From Bactrocera neohumeralis (Eukaryota; Arthropoda; Insecta; Diptera; Tephritidae), in the NCBI RefSeq assembly GCF_024586455.1, contig NW_026089624.1, positions 16,335,341-16,399,340 of the forward strand: a stretch of DNA of 64,000 nucleotides, in the 5' to 3' direction. The notes below the pieces were generated by a model. That model was not told where the DNA came from. It made no database searches and saw only the letters and a program-made list of their open reading frames with translations. Position numbers and translations under genes: made by a program. Below, in pieces: positions 43,698-54,078 of the stretch (its first letter is position 1; each line of letters opens with the position of its first letter).

Positions 43698-45050
43698 CTA
43701 TGATTGTTCTAACATATTTAACTGATTTAAGACGTCTGCTTCGGATATGGTAGGTGCATTAATGACAGAAATCGGACATAACTTGTGCTGATGCGGAACA
43801 TTTTTTGGAGATTTTGGAGAGTAATTGGACCTAAAGAATTCAGCGAACACATTAGAAATGGTGTGATTGTCACTGGACATACTAGACTTATATTTCATAG
43901 CGGACGGAAAATTAGAAATCTTATGTTTGGAGTTGACGAAACCATAAAACAATTTTGGATTACGTATAATATTATTTTTTACTTTATTTGTATAATTACT
44001 ATAACATATTTTGTTAAGTTCAGCAAATTGTCGACGCAATTTAGAATATTTTGAATAGTTAGCAACTAAACCAGTTTTTTTAAAAAGTTTAAAAGAACGA
44101 GATTTTCTATTTTTTAATTTACATAATTCTTTCGAAAACCATAAATTAGAACTCAGTTTTTGACTAACAACACACTTCGGAACATATTTTTCAAATAAGT
44201 TTACAATAGTTTCATTAAAATGGGAAGCACTAAATTCAATATTGCCACTATAATCTGGTCAAGTTATTTTAAAAAGTTCGTAATTAATCTTCTTAAAATT
44301 AGCTTTCGCAAAGTTGAACCGAAAACAAAAGTCTTGTGTATTATTATAAGCAAATTTGGCTATGCTATATTTCGATGTTAATTTCCAAAGCAGGATGATA
44401 CGTGTCCTCTGGCCGAACCGAAGGATCACATCGGACAACAGAGAACATTGAAGCGTTATCGACGTAAACTAGATCTAAGAGCTTACCAAACTCGTTTGAA
44501 ATTAAATTAATTTGGTTAAGACCCAACTCCGACATTTCATCTAAGAACTCATTAAAACATGAACGAGTACTAATAGGGATGGAGTGATCATCACTAGATT
44601 TCCATGATACGCACGGTAAGTTGAAATCTCCCAAAACAATCATGGAATCATTATCATTAACCATTGAGAAAACATTACTTATTAATGAAGCATGCTGCAT
44701 ATATACAGATATGTCCGAGTGAGGCGGTATATAAGACAATGTTAAGTAGATATGGCCACTATTAGCGCAAATAAGAATGCACTTAAATTCAATGAAGTCT
44801 GCATACGGAACATCGACTTCTTCAGATGGAATTGAAGAATGAACAGCAAACAAGACGCCACCTCCATTTCTGTTCAGCCGGTCATATCTAAAGATTTCGA
44901 ATTCGCTGTTGAATATTTCGTTATAAAAAATGTGGGGCTTTAGCCAAGTTTCTGTCAAAGCAATGATTTTAAAGTTACAATGTATGCTATTTAGATACAA
45001 ATCAGTAAGTTTTGTATTAAGCCCTCTAACATTTTGATAATAAATAATCA
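43698..45050 (-). pseudogene. Endonuclease and linker of the Daphne/CR1-like ORF2
   Basis: N-terminal APE endonuclease from about 45050: IIYYQNVRGLNTKL, IIALTETWL (about 44965), NGGGVLFAV, SYIPPHSD, LGDFNLPCVSW (about 44620), and a C-terminal D-x-YHPAL in place of the SDH seen in other clades, which is normal for this group. The frame breaks at about 44365. The linker region to the RT (44364-43698) is open in pieces, ending VLNQLNMLEQS, followed by a stop before MIPSCFP of the RT part. It would nick the target. Confidence 0.75.
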
Positions 45051-45065
45051 GCGAATTATTGTTAA

Positions 45066-45733
45066 TTAGTTTTTTGTATCAACGGGATTTCTTGGCATTT
45101 TAGTGATAACTACAGGGGGCTTATCACAGTTGTGCTCGAATTCGCGCACAAAGACCCCAGATGGCCAGAATGAGTTGTCTAGTATCAATTGAAAATTGTC
45201 AGCGGATACGTCGATCTTAAACGAGGAAATATCTCTGTTGTATTTGAAATTAAATTTACGGATGTCTGTATCTACCGTTTTTAATTTCGACGAGATGTAA
45301 CTGTTTATATCCTCGACTGTGGTATCCGCAGCAAGTCTCGAGATAAGAATTGCTTTTTTCCGCGGTATTACCACTAAGTTTTTATTAGCTGACTTTCGTT
45401 TTCGTTTAGGTTTTGGATTCTCATCCCGAGTATTAAGGCATTTAAATGATTGAAACAGCGTTTCATAATGCCTAATTTTTCAGTAAGGGTTTCAAGCTCT
45501 CGACCAATCTCCTTGAACCCATTGCGCGCTTGCTTAAAAACTTTAGACAATTCAATTTCAGTTGGTCTGCATTTCAAGCAAGACCAGCGCAAGCCCTAAC
45601 TGTCAAGAATGGAATCCAAAATCCTACCTGTCAGTCCAGCACATTTAAGATGGGCAAGCCCATCACAAACCCAACAAGAAACAAAGCGTTCCGACTCGCC
45701 TTTCACAGAGCAGTTCGGAAAGTTACAAGTCAT
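45066..45733 (-). pseudogene. PHD-finger ORF1 of the Daphne/CR1-like element
   Basis: ORF1 starting MTCNFPNC at 45733. A PHD-like zinc finger (C-x4-C...C-x2-C-x4-H-x2-C...C-x2-C) spans the first 60 residues (SCWVCDGLAHLKCAGL, then LRWSCLKC). A coiled-coil follows, then a C-terminal segment ILISRLAADTTVEDINSYIS. An in-frame TAG at 45596 falls inside the PHD finger, and a frameshift at about 45374 splits the C-terminal part. Chromatin-reader-like fingers are recurrent in ORF1 of CR1-group elements; function is presumed RNP or targeting. Confidence 0.72.
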
Positions 45734-48253
45734 AATGAACAAAAATATAAAAAATGTTAAAAAATAAAAGTAAAAAGCGCGATGACAAAAATATTTATAA
45801 CAAATGAATGCAATAAAATAGTTCGTTATCAAAGATAACAACCAATGTAGCGAGCAGTTTGAGATGCACTGTAACACACGAAAAGTAAGAAACTCGCGAT
45901 CAGCTGTGGACAAAGATGGAAATGAATAAAAACAAGAAAGAAATTTAAGTAAGCAATAAAAATTAACACTAACAATTGCACTATTTAAAATGCAGCAACA
46001 AAAACAAATTGAAAATGACTCGGCACAATAAATTAAAATTAGCCAGAACAGAATTAAAGTAAAATCAATTGCTTCACTAGCACAATATAACACTGATACT
46101 TATCTTAAAAGATCACTTAATCCAGAAATTTTCACAATAAAGTTTTAAATATAAATTAAATTAATTCGCCAGAGCACCAAATTCACAGCTGAGCACGAGA
46201 AGGGTTGCCAGATTATATCGTGAAATATTTGAATTAAAAAAATTGAAAGTGCCACAACTAGATTGTCCAACCAAATGGGGATCTACTTCCACAATGTTAA
46301 AATACTTGTTGGAAGCCAAAGATATTTTAAGTAAAATTTAATCTATTAAAAATAAATTGGATGAAGAGAATTTTGATCTAGATTCCTCGTTTTGTTATAT
46401 TATTGAGGCATATTGCAATGTTTTCAGTCCCTTGCAAAAAGCCATAAAAAATTTCAAGAGGAACAGTTACATTATAGTAACTTTTACGCCCAATGGCTCA
46501 AACTTAAAATATCTACTGAAAAATTAGTAAAGGATACAAATCAGAATTTAACGAAAACTATTGGAAATGAAATTTTAAATTCTATTGAAAAACGAACCAA
46601 AATATTGTTGAATAACAAATTTATAGTTTCTTGCTTGTTTTTGGATCCACGTTTTCAACATATATTATCGCCGCAACAAAAAAATGACGCAATAAATCAT
46701 TTAAAATCAATTTGGGATAGACTTAATAGTCTTCATCCTACTGGCAATAAGTGCTCAACTCCGAATTCCAGCTCTAATGAAATGCAGAACTATTTTTTTG
46801 ATGACGAAGACGAATTGCTAGAAGCGTACTTGTCTGAAGGCGTTAAATCAGAAGTCAACAGTACAATCGATGTACATTAAAAAATTGAAAACCTGAAACT
46901 TTCTTATCAAAGGATTGACATAGACGTTTTGTCTTATTGTAAAGGAAAACAGTATACCGACCAGGAATTATACGCAATTAGTAATGTTTGTTATGCCGTA
47001 CCGCCAACTCAGGTAAATGAAAATGGCCTAATTAATTAAAGTTTTCTCCTTTATTTATTATTTTTATAACAGGTGTCGATTGAACGAGCTTTCTCTACTT
47101 TAAGACTGGTGCTTACCGACTCTCGCAATCGATTAAGTCACGATGTTCTTGAGAACATATTGCTAGTAAAATTAAATCCTAGCTTTCTCGACATGGCCAT
47201 TGATACGTTGCCACTTTTTGAACAAGAGGAACTTTGTAATGAATAATCAAAAAAATGAGTAATGTACATATGTTATGAAAGCAATGAAAAATTAATTTAC
47301 TGTTATGTTTTTATGTTATTTATTCCAACGAATTTTGATTTAGTTTTTTATTTTTGTAAACTTAAGAAAAATTAAAAAATTTGAAAATGAACAACATAAT
47401 AAAAAAATTCAAGTACACTATAAGTAATTGCCAAACATTTCTTTAAAGTCGTAGCTAATCAAAAACGGTCGCAACGGCCGACTTCCAGGAATCGGACGCT
47501 TCTTGCTTTTTTCGACTTATGCTGCTGATCGAAAGCAACAGCGACAAAAATCAAAAGTAGCAAAAAGTCGAATGCATTACTTTTCGCGACTGTGACTGCC
47601 GACGACTGTCGAAAATTGTCGATCGCTGCTGCAGAAAGCAGAAAAACGAATAACGGCGACTTATGCTGATTTCTGATTTTCGTAGCTGTTTGATTTTTGC
47701 GCCAGTCAAAGCATGCGACTTCTGATTTTTTCAGAAGCAGAAGCAAAAGCACTTGCATACTTTTCGATATCGCTCGCAGTTGAAGTAGTGAATAGCAACA
47801 ATATTGCGACTTCTGCTAATTCGACGGCAGTTTTTAAACACTGGTCGTTACAAACAGTCCCGGGAGAATAGCGTGTAGGAAATAACACTCGTTATGTGTG
47901 ATACCATTTCTATTTCACACCATATATTGGAATTGCTTATCACTATTTGTTTATGCGTGGTTCGACATAAACAAGAGATGTTTTGGTTTTTTTTGTGAAA
48001 TGAAACGTTACTTAACTCTCCCCTGTGTTAAGATGAAATGTCCTCATTTCAAGTCATCTGGGCTTGGAGTCGACGAAGTTCGATCTCGTATGTTGGGCGG
48101 AATAATCGTTCCTTTTTATCTTCTAAATATACTCGTTAGCATTTGCATAATTTTACAGCAGCATAGATTAATAAAGCTAAAGGTATTACAATAAGTATTA
48201 GGTAAAATATGAACTTTTCCGGTTGTTCTTCAATAGGAATCATATATTTATAT

Positions 48254-48790
48254 TAGGTTGTCAAAAAAGTCTTGCGGTATTTTCGCTAGTTGGCGCTGAA
48301 AGCGCGTAGTTCTATTTTTATTCGTCGCATCGGGTCATGCTATACCTTTTTGGAAAGCTCATTTCACGCGCTAGCACATGTTTGATTTATTGTCGTTTCT
48401 TTTAAGTCGTTCGTGAGTTATAGCGTCGCAAACATGGAACAAAATTAAGAGAATATACGGCATATTTTACAGCACTACTACGATAAAGGCAAAAATGTAT
48501 CTCAAGTCGCCAATAAAATTTGTGCAGTTTATGGACCCGATACAGTTTGCATTTCTACCGCACAACGATGGTTTCAACGTTTTCGTTCTGGTGTAGAGGT
48601 GGTCGAAGATGCGCCACGCTCCGGAAGGCCTGTCGTCGAAAATTTCGATAAAATCGCTGAATTGGTCGAAAGAGACCGGCATAGTAGCAGCCGTAGCATC
48701 GGTCAAGAGCTGGGCATGAGTCATCAAAAATTCATTTCAATTTCAAAAAAAATTCAATAAAAATACCGCAAGACTTTTTTGACAACCCAT
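48254..48790 (+). mobile_element. mariner with internal deletion, in BD env
   Basis: The terminal repeats ggttgtcaaaaaagtcttgc (left) and the inverted counterpart (right, to 48788) are nearly perfect; TA-type flanks. About 535 bp remain of a normal 1.3 kb. A helix-turn-helix N-terminal transposase segment is kept, but the DDE domain is deleted. The same left end occurs as a solo fragment at 21689-21820. Confidence 0.85.
48434..48729 (+). pseudogene. mariner transposase N-terminus
   Basis: Starts ATG at 48434, stop TAA at codon 5, then continues in frame with HILQHYYDKGKNVSQVANKI, TAQRWFQRFRSG and APRSGRPVVE to SSRSIGQELGMSHQ. It covers both DNA-binding helix-turn-helix units and the linker of mariner transposases; the deletion joins at about 48729 to 3' terminal sequence. 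It cannot encode an active enzyme. Confidence 0.8.
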
Positions 48791-49955
48791 TATATTACAA
48801 TTTTTGAATATTTGAAAATGTATAATCTGAATTGGAGGTTAATATTTTTAGAACTTCTAATTGTTCTTCTTGGTGGGCATGAATCACATCTTTAATTTCC
48901 TGAATGATCCCTCGTGATTGAAATATACCTTATTATCTAAATTAGTACTGTGATTAAATTGTAACAGGTTTCTGCCGTTAACACGTTGTCCGTTCCACAG
49001 ATGTTCTCCATCAATAATTATATTTCCGTGATCTAACACAATAAGTGGTCTATTATTTTCTTGAATAACATTACATTTTGCCTTATTATTTTCAAGCAAT
49101 GGGATGGTACAGTTGTCGGGAGACTCCTGTTTACAAATATTTAATCCCAGATAATTTTTACATTTGGAAGTTCTTTTGAAATTCGCTTCACATTTTGCAA
49201 CTTGAGAGTCCAATCGGTCTTTACCGTGTTTGTATGCTAAAGGTATTAAGTTATATAATTTACAGCGGTTATTTATTACGGGATATTTGTATATTGTAAT
49301 TATAGCATCTTTGTACATGCATACATGAATATCAGAATATTCTAAAATATTAATTATGGGTATGTTAAAATCTTCTATGGAGGCAATTTCTTGAATGTCT
49401 TTGAGGTTTAGAGTACCAGAATAAAAGTTTCCTGTTTTAGCAAAGTTAATGGTATTCGTGATTGTTTCTAATTCCTTGTAAACTTCTGTAATAATTAATT
49501 CTTCAGTAATTGACTTTAGGTCTAGTGTTTCTAGTATTTTTTCAAATTGACTGTTAATCTTCCGTTGTTGATTATTGTTTTCTATCAACTGATTGAGTCC
49601 TGTCTTAATCTCTATAAGGTCGTCATGGTCAGGAGTACCGGTGACAAACTTGAGAATAGAACCTAAAAAGTTTAATGAGCGTTTGAGTCTACGACTAGAA
49701 GGTATAAGCTGTGTCTTAAGTGCCTCTATTTTATTAATAAGAATTATTTCTTCATTGTTTTTTTTTCTGCAACGTATTTGGATTTCATAATTTTCTCGTA
49801 TGGACCTAGGATAATTGACAAGTTTGCTACGTGGTACAGATAAGACGTATTTTCAAATAGGTTGACTGGATCGTTCTCTGTTGAAATATACTTCTTGAAT
49901 TTAAGATCTGTGGTTAGATCAGAATGGGACACAACAAATAATAAAAATAGATTAA

Positions 49956-50628
49956 TTAATACCGTCTCGGATCGCATTGTGTGGCTTGTTTGCGGATGTT
50001 GTCTTTATGAATAATTTTCCCTCTCGTTGTAAGGATCGTGTCCCCGCGATCTTCCTTAACTTTGTGCTGATTATGTCGTTTAGCAATTTTATTCCTACGA
50101 TCTGTTTTTGAATATATGATATCTCCTGGTTTATATGTGATGTTTCTTCGTCCTTTGTTCTGGTATAGCAATAGCTTCTCCTGATTGTTCTGAAAGATTC
50201 CTTTAATCTCGGGATACTTTTCGCGAATAAAGAAAACTACTTCAGGTTTGAGACCTGTAGACGAGCGAATTGTAGAATTTTATTGTCGGATGGCGTTAAA
50301 AAGTTCTTCACCTGGAGTCGTATTATTTTCACTAGCTAAACTCGTACTGATTTCAATCAACGTACTGTGCAACCGTTTTACATGAGCGTTAGTTGTCGTG
50401 TGATTTAATGGTGTGGCAGTATGTTGTATATGTAGTCGAGTATAACAGGCCTTTGTCATGTTGCTGATAAATACATTTTCGTTATCAGTCATTAGATGTT
50501 TTGCATTTGGATACACTTGTGTAAGTATTTCTTCAATATGTTCGTGACAGTTTGCTTTAGTATGAATTTTTCGGAGATAGCAATACTTTGTCGGTAGAGC
50601 TTATAAGTATTAATAAAATAAGCTTGTA
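49956..50628 (-). pseudogene. Integrase C-terminal half of element BD
   Basis: Begins where element C interrupts (50628): YLRKIHTKANCHEH, then HLMTDNENVF (second Asp, about 50490), a VKRLHSTLIEI Glu block (about 50370), and the C-terminal KPGDIIYSKTDRRN and DTILTTRGKIIHKDNIR region (50130-49990) also seen in element A. Frame breaks near 50280 and 50170. Its missing N-terminal half is at 61053-61260 on the far side of C. Confidence 0.72.
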
Positions 50629-51061
50629 AGTTAATAAAATACTTTTTATTTTCTTTATTAAAACGGATTTTATTTTATAATATAATTTTTTCGTTTATTT
50701 ATTATTATTTGTTGGGAAGACTATGTCTTCTTAATCCAACCTCTTTTTCTTAACTATACTTATCTACACTTAACTACTGTCTGTGAAACTTAAGTTAAAA
50801 ATTAGTCATATTGAAATTAAAAGTGTGTGAGCAGCGATCATCACATGAAGTGCAACGTGACCGTGCATTCAATGCAGACGCTACGTCAGCACTTTTGGGT
50901 CGCGCGTGCAACGATCGGAAATGGGCTAAACAAAATTTGGGACGTAAACAGGAAATGATAGTCAGCGAAAGTATAGCAAAAATATTCTTATACGTTTCGT
51001 AATAAGTATTAAGAAATGTAAATATGTTTGGTGATAAACGTAAATATGTTTAGTGTTAACT
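50629..51061 (-). repeat. 3' LTR of element C
   Basis: 433 bp, AGTTAA at the right end, TTAACT at the left. The purine tract is adjacent (51062-51072). Nearly identical to 60623-61048 in its main part. Its antisense strand contains a 63-codon open frame present in both LTRs; that is LTR sequence, so no gene is called. Confidence 0.85.
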
Positions 51062-52143
51062 CCTCCCTTCTTAATTTGATTGTCCTCAATCATTTTAGAA
51101 AAAGGGGATATTATTCAATCTTGGTGGTTTGCTAGAAGCTTCTAAAACTATTGGCTTGGGAATATCAATATAAGATGGTAATTTTATTTCCGTATGAGGC
51201 TCTAGACTAGTGCGTGGAATTTAGGATTCCCAAACAATAATTTCTTTAGTATTTCTGAAGAAAAATTTCAAACATGCAATGGAAACGATAATTAGACTAA
51301 GAATAACAGAAATTGACCATCCTCCGATTTTTAGATGTTATTGAATGGTTGAAATAACCTCCGTATTATTAATCTGCAATTCATTGAGAGCTTCGAGTGA
51401 TAGTAAGTTAATGCGGTCACTTTCAAAAGGAGTAGGCTGCATTAATGCAGGAATCATTTGTAGAGGTGAGGCCTCTATGTTACTAAAAATTCTATTGTTA
51501 GCTTTAATAGTGCTACAGTAGAGGCCCGCTAATCCGGACATGGCCTAATCCGGATTCCACTGTAATCCGGACACGGTTAAAAAACTCAAAATTTCTATTA
51601 TGTCCCTTGTAATCCGGACCGACATTCTCTATCCGTATTCTCTAATCCGGATCACGTGTTTATTATTCACTACATTCGTTTTTATGCTTTATTGGTTTAA
51701 CCCTATCATGTCCGATGTTGCGTATATGCAACATTGGGTTTATGAGCGTTTAAGTACCGCTATTTTAGATATTTTTCTTAGAACCTTTCGCAAAAATATA
51801 GCCTTATGTGTTGTTAAAGCTTACAGCTAATTGGTTCGTAGTCAGCTGCGCACGTGTTCAGTTGGTAGCCATTCTCCCGAGAGCAAAGTTGACAAATTAA
51901 TTTAAAAAAAAACGTTGTTTTAAAAAAGTGTCAAAAAACATTAATATAATTAATTCATCCAAAAACCAAGTTCAACAACTAAATAAAGAAAGGTAAGAGA
52001 GTAATTAAAAAAAAAAACACCGGCATGAAAATGTTATTTAGTTTGTCTGTAATAATTTTGTAAATGTCGTGTTGCGTATATGCAACATTGGTCTATTGTG
52101 GTAATTTTCGAAAAATAAAACTTTTTTGTATGCACATTCGAAG

Positions 52144-54078
52144 ATGCGCCCAAAAGGTCTGACTCAAGCTGAGATTGAAAAATTTGCCAACTTTGATTGG
52201 GATGATTCGGCTGACGAGGAAAATGAGGAAGAAGAAGATCGAAATATGGACGAAATTATAGAAGAAACTTTGAAAAATTTGGATAACAGAGCTGAAAATG
52301 TGGAAGTTGGTTTGATTGACCAATTTATTAGAAGCGAAAATGATGGAGATTTGAATGAAAATGAAAAACGTTGTACAGGAGGTGAAGGAAAAAATTGATT
52401 TGAAGAGTTTGAAGTGGAGGAGTGCAGAGTTTATGGAAAGCGAGACCACTTGGAAAAGTGAATTATGCTGCAGTGAGGTGAAAACCCCCATAGAATATTT
52501 TAGTACATTCTTTGCGGGTGAACTGTGGCAGAAAATATGCGAGGAAACGAATTTATATGCCATACAAACGAAGGGCATAGAATTGAAATGCACTGTGCCT
52601 GAAATGAAAAGGTTTGTTGGCATACTTCTTTACCTTGCAGTTGTGAAAATACCAGCTTATAGAATGGCGTGGGCGGCCAATTTCAAACTAGCGGCCGTTG
52701 CAAATGCATTACCGAGAAACAGATTCGAAAAAATTAAACAGTTTTTTCATTTGAACGATAATTCTAAACAGCCTCAGAAGGGAACACCTGAATATGACAA
52801 GTTGTACAAGGTTCGGCCTCTGTTGGACGCCATAAAAAAAAATGCAATGAAATTTCGCAGGAAGAATTCCAAAGTATAGATGAGCAAATGATTGCATATA
52901 AAGGTAACTTATTATTTGTGAATACATTTCTGAATAACACAATAGTACATTATTTTCTTAGGTCAACATAGTTTGAAACAATATTTTCCAATGAAGCCCC
53001 ACAAGTGGGGTTTCAAAATGTTTACGAGAGCTGGTGTATCTGGAATTATATATGATTTTACTCTGTACATTGGAGAAGGGACGTGCAAGACTTATGGCTT
53101 GGGTATTTCATCAGATATCGTGCTATTTTTATCATCCAATTTGCCAGTAAACCAAAATTTCAAACTGTTGACAATTGGTTTTCGTCAATAAGCTTGATGA
53201 TTGCTCTGAAAGAAAAAGGCATATTGGCCGTTAGTACAATTAGAAGCAACCGATTGAAAAATTGTGCTCTAATCAGTGAGAAAGACCTTCAAAAATGAGG
53301 ACGAGGATCAAGCGATTTCAAATATGAAGAAACGCACAACTTGATTGCTTGTCGTTGGTATGATAATAAAAGCGTACAATTAGTTTCAAATTATGCAGGT
53401 AAGAACCTCATGAGTGAATGCAACAGATGGTGCCGCAAAGAGAAGAAGTTTATAACTATACCTCGTCCAGGAATAGTTGAATGTTACAACAAACACATGG
53501 GAGGGGTTGATCTTGCGGACATGCTGCTTGAATTGTACAAAATCAAGCACCGCTCAAATAAATGGTACATGCGGATAGTATACTGGTGCATAAATTCAAG
53601 TTTAGTAAACAGTTGGTTGTTCTACCGCAGAGACATCACACATATAGACGGCGAATTGAAGCATATGCCGCTCATAAATTTCCAATTGGATGTTGCTTCC
53701 GAGCTTTTGAACGCAAGTCAAACTACAGTTGTCGCCAAAAAGAGAGGTCGTCCATCATCACTCCTTTTGACAATGAATTCATCCCCATCATCACCAGCTC
53801 CATCACCACCAGCTCCATCATCACCGGCTCCATCATCACCAGCTCCATCATCACCAGCTCCTTCTACGGGCTCCGAATCAAACCCCTGTAAAAGAGCTTA
53901 TGTTGCAGACCCAGCAAATTCAATACGACTTGATGGTTATAATCATTGGCCAGAATGGGGAACAAGAGGAAGATGTAGAGTATGCAGCACTGGGTTTCCA
54001 AGCTGTAAATGCAGCAAATGTAATGTGCATTTGTGCTCCAATCCCCAAAAAAATTGTTTCGTGTCCTATCATACATAA
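52144..54078 (+). pseudogene. piggyBac transposase (PGBD-type)
   Basis: An acidic N-terminus (MRPKGLTQAEIEKFANFDWD), then a DDE core: ELWQKICEETNLYA, MKRFVGILLYLAV, IKQFFHLND (52530-52780). An intron 52904-52961 (58 bp, GT-AG) joins EEFQSIDEQMIAYK in frame to HSLKQYFPMKPHKWGFK. Then GTCKTYGLGI, VDNWFSS, IACRWYDNKSVQ, and MGGVDLADMLLELYK. The C-terminal Cys cluster RCRVCSTGFPSCKCSKC and a Pro/Ser repeat linker end the protein. Frameshifts at about 52380, 52845 (A-run) and 53130, and a TGA at 53298. Confidence 0.84.
53775..53870 (+). repeat. 15-bp tandem repeat encoding a Ser-Pro linker
   Basis: Six or so copies of tcaccagctccatca within the piggyBac transposase between the core and the Cys cluster. 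Confidence 0.85.

Larger units (their letters stand above)
42472..46218 (-). mobile_element. Daphne/CR1-like non-LTR element nested in hAT
   Basis: ORF1 with a PHD-type finger, then endonuclease and RT, in minus order. The hAT reading resumes on both sides (GY at 42470, REIFELKK at 46222). The 3' side (42472-42600) has a GC-rich block and ends in TAT repeats rather than poly(A). The target duplication is short or degenerate (atat-like). It is disabled by several frame breaks. Confidence 0.75.
41563..47246 (+). pseudogene. hAT transposase with BED finger (interrupted)
   Basis: ATG at 41563 (MAPSAAWKYFENKAAEGLAI). BED zinc finger CNIC (about 41622) and H-x4-H (LKRHLIKQH, about 41670-41695). 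The catalytic half follows with FGISAQYINAVEIK and SITSDNGANML (about 42180), then IRKTSNGY where the insert enters. It resumes at about 46222 with REIFELKKLKVPQLDCPT, FLDPRFQ (about 46640) and the C-terminal dimerisation region SIERAFSTLRLVLTDSRNRL, split by a 60-bp GT-AG intron (47013-47072) that joins in frame. Frameshifts near 41660, 41930 and 42290. Confidence 0.84.
41138..47843 (+). mobile_element. hAT transposon, split by a Daphne/CR1-like element
   Basis: Ends CAGCGTTTAAAAAACTGC and (minus) CAGTGTTTAAAAACTGCC, flanked by the exact 8-bp duplication GTCGTTAC (41130-41137, 47844-47851). Subterminal regions (41160-41590 and 47460-47800) are long inverted copies rich in aagtcg and cagaag motifs. 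Without the 3.7-kb insert it is about 3 kb. The 8-bp duplication and CAG-start TIR are hAT hallmarks. Confidence 0.9.
40905..48017 (-). repeat. 3' LTR of element BD (split by hAT)
   Basis: The LTR starts AGTTAAGTAACG at 48017 (minus sense), right after a purine tract (48018-48024), and ends TTAACT at 40905. Removing the hAT and one 8-bp duplicate leaves about 400 bp, the same size as the LTRs of A (405) and C (433). The polypurine tract and matching terminal hexamers define it. Confidence 0.75.
48024..49977 (-). pseudogene. env of errantivirus BD (interrupted by mariner)
   Basis: Envelope-like gene in minus order: signal-peptide-like hydrophobic start at 49977, ectodomain, a basic stretch then the GS-x-L-K-F and DHDD fusion region (49700-49620), a 234-codon helical and Cys-rich open frame (49588-48884) with NCTIP, a decayed stretch, then (after the mariner at 48254-48790) a transmembrane segment around 48150-48240 and a short tail. 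The layout matches errantiviral Env. Frame breaks near 49745, 49590 and 48884 and the mariner make it non-functional. Confidence 0.72.

Noticed and set aside
50811..51002. A 63-codon ORF present almost unchanged at 60798-60989
   Set aside because: Both copies lie inside the two LTRs of element C on the opposite strand; the repeat is explained by LTR identity, not by selection on a protein.
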